Origin: Clostridiaceae bacterium | GTDB lineage: Bacteria > Bacillota > Clostridia > Oscillospirales > Acutalibacteraceae | Assembly: GCA_016293225.1 (NCBI GenBank) | Contig: JAEDEQ010000018.1 | Span: forward strand, 1-26,707 | DNA length: 26,707 bases | Direction of reading: 5' to 3' | Shown: piece by piece, positions 16,173-24,051 of the stretch | Numbering within the stretch: position 1 is the stretch's first letter | Layout: each line of letters opens with the position of its first letter | Position numbers and translations under genes: made by a program | The notes under the pieces: model-generated | Database searches by the model: none | The model's input: only the letters and a program-made list of their open reading frames with translations | Told to the model about the DNA's origin: nothing

Positions 16173-17363
16173 ATGAACGTATTGAACAAAAAGTCAGTTG
16201 AAGATATCGACGTTAAAGGAAAAAGAGTCCTTGTCCGCTGCGACTTCAACGTAAAAATGGAAAACGGCGTAATCACCAGCGATAAGAGAATCGTTGCCTC
16301 GCTCCCGACCATTAAATACCTCCTTGACCACGGCGCAAAGGTTATCCTTTGCTCTCACCTCGGCAGACCCAAGGGCGAGTTCAAGCCCGAATTTTCGCTT
16401 GCTCCCGTTGCAAAAAGACTCGGCGAGCTTCTCGGTCAGGACGTAAAGATGGCAAAGGACGTTATCGGCGAAAGCGCAAAGGAACTTGCCGCTTCGCTCA
16501 AGGACGGCGAAGTTATGCTGCTTGAAAACGTCCGCTTCCACGCAGAGGAAACAAAGAACGATCCCGAATTTTCAAAAGCTCTTGCCTCCCTTGCGGAAAT
16601 CTATGTCAATGACGCTTTCGGTTCCGCCCACAGAGCGCACAGCTCAACCACCGGCGTTGCCGATTATCTTCCCGCTGTTTGCGGCTTCCTCATTCAGAAG
16701 GAGCTTAAATACATCGGCGGCGCGCTTGAAGACCCGAAGAGACCCCTTGTTGCAATCCTCGGCGGCGCAAAGGTTTCCGATAAGATAGGCGTTATCACCA
16801 ACCTCCTTTCCAAGGTTGACACCCTCATCGTCGGCGGCGGCATGGCATACACCTTCTTTGCCGCTCTCGGCCACACGGTAGGCACTTCAATCTGCGAAAC
16901 AGATAAGATTGACCTTGCAAAGCAGATGATGGCGGACGCAAAGGAAAAGGGCGTTAACTTCCTTATCCCCGTTGACAACGTTGTCGGCAAGGAATATAAG
17001 GAGGATACCGAATATATGACCGTTAACTCCGACGATATCCCCGACGGCTGGATGGGTCTTGACATCGGACCGAGGACAACAGAGCTTTTCGCTTCTGCTG
17101 TTAAGGACGCAGGCACCGTTATCTGGAACGGACCGATGGGCGTTTCCGAATGGGAGCACTTTGCAGCCGGTACCGTTGGCGTTGCAACCGCAATCGCAAA
17201 CAGCAACGCAATCTCAATCATCGGCGGCGGCGACAGTGCGGCGGCCATTGAAAAGCTCGGCTTTGCCGATAAGATGAGCCACATCTCCACCGGCGGCGGC
17301 GCTTCGCTTGAATTCCTTGAGGGCAAGGAGCTTCCCGGTGTTGCAGCACTCAACGATAAGTAA
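16173..17363 (+). CDS. pgk: Phosphoglycerate kinase
   Basis: This encodes a 396-residue cytosolic enzyme that transfers a phosphate from 1,3-bisphosphoglycerate to ADP in glycolysis. Signatures in order are VLVRCDFNV (19-27), SHLGRPKG (61-68), LLENVRFHAEE (116-126), the ILGGAKVSDKI hinge segment (195-205), IWNGPMGVSE (317-326), the nucleotide loop GGGDS (351-355) and ISTGGGASLEFLEG near the end. Length is standard. The ATG has AAAGGAAAG upstream. tpiA follows after 42 bp. No gap or glyceraldehyde-3-phosphate dehydrogenase gene is upstream; topB lies there instead. Confidence 0.98.
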   Translation: MNVLNKKSVEDIDVKGKRVLVRCDFNVKMENGVITSDKRIVASLPTIKYLLDHGAKVILCSHLGRPKGEFKPEFSLAPVAKRLGELLGQDVKMAKDVIGESAKELAASLKDGEVMLLENVRFHAEETKNDPEFSKALASLAEIYVNDAFGSAHRAHSSTTGVADYLPAVCGFLIQKELKYIGGALEDPKRPLVAILGGAKVSDKIGVITNLLSKVDTLIVGGGMAYTFFAALGHTVGTSICETDKIDLAKQMMADAKEKGVNFLIPVDNVVGKEYKEDTEYMTVNSDDIPDGWMGLDIGPRTTELFASAVKDAGTVIWNGPMGVSEWEHFAAGTVGVATAIANSNAISIIGGGDSAAAIEKLGFADKMSHISTGGGASLEFLEGKELPGVAALNDK

Positions 17364-17405
17364 TTTTCATAAACAATACTTTTTAAAACAAAGGAGTCTT
17401 TCAAA

Positions 17406-18173
17406 ATGAAAAAAGAACTTCGCAAGGCAGTCATTGCCGGCAACTGGAAAATGAACAACACCCCCGCCCAGACCACCGCTCTCATCAACGAGATGAAGCC
17501 CCTTGTTGCAGACGCTGACTGCGAAGTTGTTCTCTGCGTACCTTATATTGACATTCCTGCCGCTGTTGAAGCAGCCAAGGGTTCAAACATCAAAATCGGC
17601 GCGGAAAACGTACACTTCAAAGCCTCGGGCGCATATACCGGCGAGGTTTCAACCGATATGCTCAAGGAAGCAGGCGTTGAATATGTTGTTATCGGTCACA
17701 GCGAAAGAAGAACCTACTTCGGCGAAACCGACCAGACCGTCAATCTGCGTTCCCTTGCAGCGCTCAACGCAGGTCTCAAGGCTATCATCTGCGTTGGCGA
17801 AACCCTTGAGCAGAGAGAGCTCGGTTACACCGAAACCCTCCTCAAGTTCCAGACCAAGATGGCGCTCACCAATGTTAAGCCCGAACAGCTTAAGAACGTT
17901 ATCATCGCTTACGAGCCCGTCTGGGCAATCGGAACGGGCGTTACCGCAACAGCTGACCAGGCTGACGAGGGCAACGGCTTTGTCCGCGCGGCGATTGCCG
18001 AAGCCTACGGCGCCGACCTTGCGGAAACCGTTACCGTTCAGTACGGCGGCTCAATGAACGCAAAGAACGCCGAAGAGCTTGTTTCAAAGGTCAACGTTGA
18101 CGGCGGTCTCATCGGCGGTGCCTCACTCAAGGCTCAGGACTTCTCGGTCATCGTCAAGGCCGCAAGTAAATAA
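17406..18173 (+). CDS. tpiA: Triosephosphate isomerase
   Basis: This encodes a 255-residue TIM-barrel enzyme that interconverts dihydroxyacetone phosphate and glyceraldehyde 3-phosphate. Catalytic residues are visible: N13 and K15 in AGNWKMNN, H98 in VIGHSERR and E170 in AYEPVWAIGTG. The phosphate-binding YGGSMNAKN (213-221) and GLIGGASL (234-241) are also present. AAAGGAG lies nine bases before the ATG. It is the second gene of the pgk operon and is followed by a terminator-like hairpin before gpmI. Confidence 0.98.
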   Translation: MKKELRKAVIAGNWKMNNTPAQTTALINEMKPLVADADCEVVLCVPYIDIPAAVEAAKGSNIKIGAENVHFKASGAYTGEVSTDMLKEAGVEYVVIGHSERRTYFGETDQTVNLRSLAALNAGLKAIICVGETLEQRELGYTETLLKFQTKMALTNVKPEQLKNVIIAYEPVWAIGTGVTATADQADEGNGFVRAAIAEAYGADLAETVTVQYGGSMNAKNAEELVSKVNVDGGLIGGASLKAQDFSVIVKAASK

Positions 18174-18183
18174 TCAAATATGC

Positions 18184-18212
18184 AAAAAAGGGTTGCTTTG
18201 CAGCCCTTTTTT
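18184..18212 (+). terminator. Terminator or attenuator between tpiA and gpmI
   Basis: A 13-bp stem (AAAAAAGGGTTGC with GCAGCCCTTTTTT, one G-U pair) has a three-base loop and ends in a run of T. It is ten bases after the tpiA stop and 36 bases before gpmI. Because gpmI has no convincing separate promoter, partial readthrough is likely and would lower gpmI expression relative to pgk and tpiA. Confidence 0.8.
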
Positions 18213-18248
18213 AAAAGATTGACATTCTCTGAAAGGCAAGAATAAAAT

Positions 18249-19781
18249 ATGAAAAAAACTGTTTTACTTTGCATTATGGACGGCTTCGGAAAGAATCCGT
18301 CAACCGAAGGCAACGCCATTGCCGCGGCTAACAAGCCGAACCTTGACCGCCTGATGAGCGAAAGCCCGATGACCTATATAGGTGCATCAGGAATGGACGT
18401 CGGTCTTCCGGACGGACAAATGGGCAACAGCGAGGTTGGTCACACAAACATCGGCGCCGGCCGTGTTGTTTATCAGGAGCTCACAAGAATCACAAAGTCC
18501 ATTCAGGACGGCGACTTTTTTGAGAATGAAGCCCTTGTCGGCGCAATGGAAAACTGCAAGAAGAACAGCTCCGCTCTTCACCTCATGGGTCTCATGAGTG
18601 ACGGCGGCGTTCACAGCCACAATACGCACATGTATGCCATTGTTGAGCTTGCAAAAAGAATGGGACTTGAAAAGGTCTTTGTTCACTGCTTCCTTGACGG
18701 AAGAGATGTTCCCCCGGCCTCCGGCGCAGACTATGTTGCCGAAACGATTGCAAAACTCAATGAAATCGGCGTCGGCAAGGTTGCCTCTGTTATGGGACGC
18801 TACTACGCAATGGACAGAGACAACCGTTGGGAAAGGGTTTCAAAGGCTTACGCCGCAATGGTTTACGGCGAGGGCATCAAGGCTTGTGACCCCGTTGAAG
18901 CAATCAGAAAGTCATACGAAACAATTGACGGAGACGGAAAGTACCTCACGGACGAATTTGTTCTTCCGACCGTCTGCCTTGAAAACGCAACGGTCAAGGC
19001 GAACGATTCCGTTGTTTTCTTCAACTTCCGTCCGGACAGAGCAAGGGAAATCACAAGAACCTTTGTTGACGAGGAATTCACCGGTTTTGAAAGGAAGAAC
19101 GGCTTTTTCCCGCTTTACTATGTCTGCATGACTCAATATGACGCAACAATGCCAAATGTTCATGTTGCTTTCAAGCCACAGAAGCTCACAAACACCTTCG
19201 GTGAATACATTTCAAATCTTGGGCTTACCCAGCTTCGTATTGCGGAGACCGAAAAGTATGCTCATGTCACCTTCTTCTTCAACGGTGGCGTTGAAAAGCA
19301 GTTCGAGGGCGAGGACAGAATCCTTGTTGCTTCGCCAAAGGTTGCCACCTACGATATGCAGCCGGAAATGAGCGCATACGAAGTTACGGACAAGGTTGTT
19401 GAAGCGGTCAGGTCAGGCAAATATGACGCAATCATCCTCAATTTTGCAAACTGCGACATGGTCGGTCACACCGGCGTTTTTGAGGCCGCAAAGCTTGCTG
19501 TTGAAGCGGTTGACAAGTGCGTCGGACGGGTTGCGGACGCAATAAAGGAAATGGGCGGAGTAATGCTCATCACCGCAGACCACGGCAATGCAGACAAAAT
19601 GCTTGACGAGGACGGAACCGCTTTCACGGCGCACACCACTAACCCCGTTCCCTTTGTTGTTGTTAACCACAAGTGCTCAGTCCGCGAGGGCGGAAAGCTC
19701 TGCGACATTGCTCCGACAATGCTAAAAATTATGGGACTTCCTCAGCCGAAGGAAATGACCGGCGAAAGCATTGTAAAATAA
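18249..19781 (+). CDS. gpmI: 2,3-bisphosphoglycerate-independent phosphoglycerate mutase
   Basis: This encodes a 510-residue manganese-dependent mutase that interconverts 3- and 2-phosphoglycerate in glycolysis. The alkaline-phosphatase-like metal site is visible: D11 in IMDGFG, the phospho-serine S61 in MGNSEVGHTN, D403 and H407 in NCDMVGHTG, D444 and H445 in TADHGNADK and H462 in AHTTNPVP. The transferase insert contains HSHNTHM (122-128), FLDGRDVPP (148-156), MDRDNRWER (188-196) and RPDRAR (261-266). The start at 18249 fits the family N-terminus, but the ribosome site is weak (GAAAGG about 13 bases upstream), so translation may be modest. It follows tpiA after a terminator-like hairpin. 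Confidence 0.97.
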   Translation: MKKTVLLCIMDGFGKNPSTEGNAIAAANKPNLDRLMSESPMTYIGASGMDVGLPDGQMGNSEVGHTNIGAGRVVYQELTRITKSIQDGDFFENEALVGAMENCKKNSSALHLMGLMSDGGVHSHNTHMYAIVELAKRMGLEKVFVHCFLDGRDVPPASGADYVAETIAKLNEIGVGKVASVMGRYYAMDRDNRWERVSKAYAAMVYGEGIKACDPVEAIRKSYETIDGDGKYLTDEFVLPTVCLENATVKANDSVVFFNFRPDRAREITRTFVDEEFTGFERKNGFFPLYYVCMTQYDATMPNVHVAFKPQKLTNTFGEYISNLGLTQLRIAETEKYAHVTFFFNGGVEKQFEGEDRILVASPKVATYDMQPEMSAYEVTDKVVEAVRSGKYDAIILNFANCDMVGHTGVFEAAKLAVEAVDKCVGRVADAIKEMGGVMLITADHGNADKMLDEDGTAFTAHTTNPVPFVVVNHKCSVREGGKLCDIAPTMLKIMGLPQPKEMTGESIVK

Positions 19782-19795
19782 CAAGCACACCACTA

Positions 19796-19831
19796 AAAGT
19801 CGCACTCCCCGTTTTTGAGGAGTGCGGCTTT
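19796..19831. terminator. Bidirectional terminator between gpmI and the LRR surface protein
   Basis: A 13-bp stem with one G-U pair (AAAGTCGCACTCC with GGAGTGCGGCTTT) and a 10-base loop lie between two convergent genes. T-rich tracts follow on both strands (CTTTAATTT on plus, CTTTTAG on minus). Confidence 0.85.
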
Positions 19832-19846
19832 AATTTATGCTTTAAA

Positions 19847-22456
19847 TCATGAAAACAGCTTTCTGAACCAATCAAGAATCTTTTGAAAGAAAGCTTTAAT
19901 CTTTTCCGCAACCGTCAGCTCCCTGAGCTTTTTGCCGCAGTTGTTGCACTTTCCGTCGTTATCGGAATCCGTGTGACCCGTTGCCGGAATCGTTTCCTGA
20001 GCAGTCAGCGTTTCGCCGCAGACCGAACAGGTTGAGCCATCGGTAAGACCGGCTTCTTCGCAGGTTGCTGCCTTTCCGGAAACAACAGCTGGAGTATGTT
20101 CTTTTCTGTTAATGTCTGACCTTTCAAGGATTTCGTGGCAGTCAGTACATTCTTTATGCTTTTTGCCGGACGCAGTGCAGGTTGCAGCCGTGTCAACTAT
20201 CCAATCAGAAAGTTCTCCGTTTGCATCCGGGTCAACAGGAAGTTCTTTTGTTTTAAGCGTTTTTCCGCAATCCAGACATTCCTTGTGTTTTGAGCCGCCA
20301 GTGATACAGGTTGGCTCTTTATCAATTATCCACTCGGATGACGGGTGATAGTTCTCATTCAGACTGATAGTACAAGTCCTATTACCCGACACGAGCATAC
20401 CGATATAATATGTTTCACCGGCAAAGAGGATCTCATTCATGGATGACGATTCCCAACCGTTTGAAGCAAAGCTCTCCATATTTTGATCAAAAATTTCCGA
20501 AGACGTTCCATTATTATCACTATCGCTGACGTTGAACTGATATTCGGCGGTTACTTCCGGAACAAATCTGAAGTATACATAATAGTAGTCGTTTGTATTA
20601 TTTGTCTCGGTTTTTGATTCTCCGATGTTGATATCGGTGTATTCAATGGGATTAACCGTGACATCTATTGCTGTTTCATATTTTCCGTAGCAAACAGGGA
20701 GAGTCGTTTTGCCGATTTTCCATGTGGAAAAGTCATCCTCCCGGGCATAGCAGGAGCTTCTGACCTCTGAGGTTCCGTCGGTGAAAAAGACGCGGACTGT
20801 GAGGCCGGTGAGGTCGGCACCGCCTGTTTCCCTGTATACATACACGGTTTTATCCGGCATTGTTTCAATTTCGATATGATCAATCTCTTTTTCTTCAATC
20901 ATTTCCACATTGAATTGACGGAAGTAATCAAACTTATCGCAGAGCTTAGAGTCCGGTCTGCAATGAAGCGTTCCTTTAAATTCCAGCAAAATGTTCTTGT
21001 CAATTTCTGCCTCAGCCGAATCATGGAAATAAACATCGGCAAAGCAATGTTCAAACAAATAACTTCCAAAAGACTTTACAGTTTCAGGAATTGTTATTTT
21101 TTCAAGCCTTGAATAACTGAACGCTTCACTTGCAATGGCTGTAACATATTCAGGAACAGAAAATTCACCTGTTTTTTCATCTGAGCAGTAAATCAAGGTT
21201 ATTCCGCTGTCAGTTTTTTCATAAACAACACCGTCATCATCAAAGTATACATCGTTTCCGTCATCAACGGTGACAGATGCAATATCTCCCAAGCATGAGC
21301 TGTCATTATGTCCTTTATTGATTCTTTTAACCGAAGCCGGAATAACAATGCTTTTCACACCATAAATGCTGCTTAGCGAACATTCACTTATCTCGGTTAT
21401 CGTTGAGTTCTCAGCAAACCTGATATTATCAAAAAGAGCAAGAAGATTTGCATATTCCGGATAATCTTCGGGCATAGCCCCGGTTCCGTCAAAGGTCAGC
21501 GTGCGGGTATTGATATCCAACGACCATGTGATGTTTTCCCCGTATGTTCCCGTTGTCTGGAAGCAGTTGCAAACTTCGCCCGTTTCATAAATTTTGTGGG
21601 TTATACCGAGATTTTTGAACATTTCATGTTGAGCTGATTCCTTTTTGCAAACATAAGAAAGCCAATCCGGAACATGATAGACAAGATTTTTTTCTAAAAA
21701 GCTATCAAGTCTTTCTTCGTTTGCTTTTGAATATTCGAGCGGAAAAGATGTTTTGAACTTTTCGTTCAAATACTCTGACATTTTCAGATAAACAAACTCA
21801 TCTGAATCTTCATAAGCGTATATATCTGCGTCAATCTGGCACTTGAAATAATAAGAATAGGCCTCAGCGTATGCATAATCATCAAAGCCTCCGCCGAAAT
21901 ATGAGTAAAACTGAGCTGAATCCGGCAAAAAGACAAATTCTTTTAAACCAAAGGAATATAACATTATACTGAAATTTTCATCCAGCTCCTTGACCGATTC
22001 GGGGACATACACCTTTTCAACCATAGGGCAGCTTGCAAAAGCCATGAATTCAACGGTTTCCAGCCCTTCAGGAAGAATAATCTCTTTAAGATCAGTGTTT
22101 GCCATGAAAGCCGCTGAACATATCTTCCTTAGCGAGGACGGAAAAACAATTTCCTTTGCTGTTGATCTGAAAAAACTATAGACGCCGATTTCGGTAATTC
22201 CTTCCTCAATGACAATTTTGTCTGCTTTGCGCAAAAACTTCCACCACGGAGGCGGATCAAAACCGCCGTCACCCGCAATGCCGTAATCCTTGATAGTTCC
22301 CTCGCCGCCAACGGTCAATGTTGCTGTTGCTTCGTCAAAGCTCCAGATAATGTTTCCCTGAGTATCCTGAGCAAAAGAAACAAACGGTAACGAACAAAGC
22401 AACATTATCACCGTAAGCATTACAGAGAGCAGCTTTTTTGTGTTTTTCTTTTTCAT
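19847..22456 (-). CDS. Secreted BspA-like leucine-rich repeat protein with Ig-like and cysteine-repeat domains
   Basis: This encodes an 869-residue exported surface protein. The signal peptide is residues 1-29 (LLSVMLTVIMLLCSLPFVSF). Two LRR_5/BspA-type blocks follow: about 35-185 and 305-480, each opening with a strand pattern like WSFDEATATLTVGGEGTI or WSLDINTRTLTFDGTGAM. A Big_3-type Ig-like domain lies at about 527-603 and a beta-sandwich at about 607-700. The C-terminus has cysteine repeats (C717/C727/C730, C760/C770/C773, C799/C810/C813, C837/C840) and an acidic DSDNDGKC loop. The final helix, AEKIKAFFQKILDWFRKLFS, resembles the tail of hydrolase 1. AGGAGG lies 11 bases before the ATG. 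It has no LPXTG motif. Adhesion or host/surface interaction is likely by family, not proven. Confidence 0.9.
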   Translation of the reverse strand: MKKKNTKKLLSVMLTVIMLLCSLPFVSFAQDTQGNIIWSFDEATATLTVGGEGTIKDYGIAGDGGFDPPPWWKFLRKADKIVIEEGITEIGVYSFFRSTAKEIVFPSSLRKICSAAFMANTDLKEIILPEGLETVEFMAFASCPMVEKVYVPESVKELDENFSIMLYSFGLKEFVFLPDSAQFYSYFGGGFDDYAYAEAYSYYFKCQIDADIYAYEDSDEFVYLKMSEYLNEKFKTSFPLEYSKANEERLDSFLEKNLVYHVPDWLSYVCKKESAQHEMFKNLGITHKIYETGEVCNCFQTTGTYGENITWSLDINTRTLTFDGTGAMPEDYPEYANLLALFDNIRFAENSTITEISECSLSSIYGVKSIVIPASVKRINKGHNDSSCLGDIASVTVDDGNDVYFDDDGVVYEKTDSGITLIYCSDEKTGEFSVPEYVTAIASEAFSYSRLEKITIPETVKSFGSYLFEHCFADVYFHDSAEAEIDKNILLEFKGTLHCRPDSKLCDKFDYFRQFNVEMIEEKEIDHIEIETMPDKTVYVYRETGGADLTGLTVRVFFTDGTSEVRSSCYAREDDFSTWKIGKTTLPVCYGKYETAIDVTVNPIEYTDINIGESKTETNNTNDYYYVYFRFVPEVTAEYQFNVSDSDNNGTSSEIFDQNMESFASNGWESSSMNEILFAGETYYIGMLVSGNRTCTISLNENYHPSSEWIIDKEPTCITGGSKHKECLDCGKTLKTKELPVDPDANGELSDWIVDTAATCTASGKKHKECTDCHEILERSDINRKEHTPAVVSGKAATCEEAGLTDGSTCSVCGETLTAQETIPATGHTDSDNDGKCNNCGKKLRELTVAEKIKAFFQKILDWFRKLFS

Positions 22457-22517
22457 TATTCAATTTTCCTCCTTTTCTTTGGAACGCAGAATTATTTATC
22501 GTTCCTAATTTATTTTA

Positions 22518-22546
22518 ATTATATCCTATTGTTAACAAAATGTAAA
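22518..22546 (-). promoter_or_regulatory. Promoter of the LRR surface protein gene
   Basis: On the minus strand TTTACA and TATAAT are separated by 17 bases, 62 bases upstream of the ATG. A GTTAAC palindrome lies in the spacer. Confidence 0.7.
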
Positions 22547-22777
22547 CAAATAATTGCTTATTGTAAGTATAATTATATTGATAAAATTACATATTATTTG
22601 TAACTATGCGCATTTTTAATAAACATATGTATATTATTTTGTATATTATAACAAAAAAATAATTCCTATTTATGATTATTGCCCTGTGCAAAAATTTTAC
22701 AGTCTTAAAAATTTGCTTATTCTGAACTCGGAACCGCAAACCTATTAACAAGTCGTTCATAAAAATCTTAATTTTAG
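22547..22777. other. AT-rich intergenic stretch, no gene seen
   Basis: Very AT-rich sequence, dense in stop codons in all frames. It holds only low-complexity TATA-like motifs. No RNA gene, terminator or convincing promoter for the plus strand was recognised. Confidence 0.5.
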
Positions 22778-22834
22778 TCGGTTAAAGCTTTCAGTGAACA
22801 GAAAAAATTCTTCGACAAAAAAATGGGTATAAAA

Positions 22835-22909
22835 ATGAACAAATACAGAGACTTTGAAAACTATCTCAAGGAGTCTCCGTCAAATGACGGTTGCTTCGGA
22901 AAATACTGA
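22835..22909 (+). CDS. Possible small ORF (24 residues) with an in-frame TGA
   Basis: A frame starting with ATG at 22835 reads MNKYRDFENYLKE and ends NDGCFGKY before TGA at 22907-22909. An in-frame ATG at 22823 would add four residues, and the frame is open back to 22778. Codon use (CTC, AAG, GAC, TTC) resembles real genes here. Beyond the TGA the same frame continues with C-G-E-Q-F-F-N-K to TAA 22934-22936, and the strong hairpin at 22943 follows. The gene may be a short peptide, a slightly longer protein cut by a TGG-to-TGA change, or a decayed fragment. No good ribosome site or promoter is visible, which lowers confidence. Confidence 0.3.
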   Translation: MNKYRDFENYLKESPSNDGCFGKY

Positions 22910-22942
22910 TGCGGTGAACAGTTCTTTAATAAGTAAAAAAGC

Positions 22943-22978
22943 AACCGGTGGGTATGGACTGTGCTGTACCCACCGGTT
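22943..22978. terminator. Strong bidirectional terminator after dgkA and the small ORF
   Basis: A perfect 12-bp stem (AACCGGTGGGTA with TACCCACCGGTT) with a 12-base loop is followed by TTATGTTTTT on the plus strand and GCTTTTTT on the minus strand. It closes the yqfC-dgkA block on the minus strand, 26 bp beyond the dgkA stop. Confidence 0.9.
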
Positions 22979-23003
22979 TTATGTTTTTGTTTGAAAGCTT
23001 TTT

Positions 23004-23489
23004 TCATTGCTTATCCTTGCTTTTTCCGAAGCCGAAAAAGATGAACAGCGTTGCAGGAACAATGCTCAGCGCAAACAAAGCAAACATCAGCGGCTTTGAA
23101 CGGAAATATTCAAACATTTTTGAAAACGCTTCGGGCTGAAGAAGAATAAAAAGTCCGGCCATGACGGCGCCGATTGCGCAGACGAGAACCGCGCCCGAAG
23201 CGGCGTCCTTCGCCCTTTTTGCATATTCGTTATATTCCTTTGTTTCAAGGTCAACAGCGTTTTCAATCGCGGTGTTAACAAGCTCCGCGCCGATGACAAG
23301 GGAGCTCGCAACCGCAAGCACGGCCCAGTCGGTGCGGCTGAGAACAAACCAATCAGTAAGGCCAAGGATTGAAAACATATAAACAAGGCACGTCAGATGA
23401 ACGCGCAAGTTGCGCTCGGTCTTTATTGCGCAGAAAATTCCGCGGAAAGCATAAAAAAAGCTTTTGAAAAGATTTTTATAGTGACTCAT
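23004..23489 (-). CDS. dgkA: Diacylglycerol/undecaprenol kinase family protein
   Basis: This encodes a 161-residue integral membrane lipid kinase, in Gram-positives normally an undecaprenol kinase. The family core is present: a helix ending AIKTERNLRVHL (21-32), the catalytic-region ELVNTAIENAVDLE (69-82) and the AKRAKDAASGAVLV segment (90-103). Three membrane helices span about 33-50, 55-75 and 97-117. A further hydrophobic helix at about 133-152 extends the protein beyond the usual 120-130 residues. The ATG at 23489 starts the family-typical N-terminus; an upstream in-frame TTG at 23582 lies inside ybeY. The ribosome site is separated from this ATG by a hairpin (23498-23532). The gene is last in the block; the cdd and era genes usual in this order are absent. 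Confidence 0.93.
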   Translation of the reverse strand: MSHYKNLFKSFFYAFRGIFCAIKTERNLRVHLTCLVYMFSILGLTDWFVLSRTDWAVLAVASSLVIGAELVNTAIENAVDLETKEYNEYAKRAKDAASGAVLVCAIGAVMAGLFILLQPEAFSKMFEYFRSKPLMFALFALSIVPATLFIFFGFGKSKDKQ

Positions 23490-23497
23490 ATTAAAAC

Positions 23498-23540
23498 GCC
23501 GAAGAAAGCCGTTTTTGCGCGGCTTCTTCGGCTTCCTTTC
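23498..23540 (-). promoter_or_regulatory. Ribosome site plus hairpin preceding dgkA
   Basis: On the minus strand GAAAGGAA (23533-23540) is directly followed by a stem-loop: GCCGAAGAAGCCG, an eight-base loop, and CGGCTTTCTTCGGC, a 13-bp stem with one bulged base. Then only GTTTTAAT separates the stem from the dgkA ATG. No ribosome site lies between hairpin and ATG. When folded, the hairpin would bring the ribosome site to normal distance from the start. Confidence 0.65.
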
Positions 23541-23544
23541 GTTT

Positions 23545-24051
23545 TTATTCTTCCATTGTGTAATAGCTTCCGCTCCTGACAAGACCGAGCTGAGTGAGAA
23601 CGGCCTCCTCCTTTTCCCTCATGCGGACAAGCTCAAGTCCGCCCGGCTCATGGTCGTAGCCGAGGAGATGGAGCATTGAATGGACGGTGAGGAAAGCAAT
23701 CTCACGGTCAAAGGAGTGACCGTAAAGCTTAGCCTGCTTCACGGCGTGCTCAATGGAAATGACGATATCGCCGAGCATCTGCGCGCCGGTGTCCTGATTG
23801 ATGTCATACACGCCGTCAACGCCGAGCGGAAACGAAAGTACGTCCGTTGAGCGGTCAATATTGCGGTATTGGAGATTAAGCCTATGTATCTCCTCGTCGT
23901 CAACGATGGAAACGCTGATTTCCGCGGAGCCTTTGAAGTTCTCGTTGACCAGAACGGCATTGCAGCAGCGCCTGATGAGCATGCGCACGCCCGTCGGAAT
24001 TTTTACAACGTGCTGATTGTTGCTTATGATGACTTTAACTTTGTCTTTCAT
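23545..24051 (-). CDS. ybeY: Endoribonuclease YbeY (rRNA maturation factor)
   Basis: This encodes a 168-residue zinc-dependent endoribonuclease used in 16S rRNA 3' maturation and ribosome quality control. The metal motif HxxxHxxxxxH is visible as H124, H128 and H134 in TVHSMLHLLGYDHE. The conserved YRNIDRSTDVLSFP lies at 62-75. The ATG overlaps the phoH stop by four bases (ATGA), so the two are translationally coupled; GAGGAGG is 13 bases upstream. The ybeY-phoH pairing is widely conserved. Confidence 0.96.
   Translation of the reverse strand: MKDKVKVIISNNQHVVKIPTGVRMLIRRCCNAVLVNENFKGSAEISVSIVDDEEIHRLNLQYRNIDRSTDVLSFPLGVDGVYDINQDTGAQMLGDIVISIEHAVKQAKLYGHSFDREIAFLTVHSMLHLLGYDHEPGGLELVRMREKEEAVLTQLGLVRSGSYYTMEE

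Noticed and set aside
16694..17488. Minus-strand frame (264 codons) opposite pgk and tpiA
   Set aside because: Antisense to pgk, crosses into tpiA, and has no family motif or ribosome site.
18219..18248. TTGACA and TAAAAT just before gpmI as a promoter
   Set aside because: The spacing is 18 and the -10 element abuts the ATG, so transcription would begin inside the gene and lack the start codon.
22907..22936. Selenocysteine readthrough at the small-ORF TGA
   Set aside because: No stem-loop of bacterial SECIS type is evident directly after the TGA. It remains only a formal alternative in the finding.
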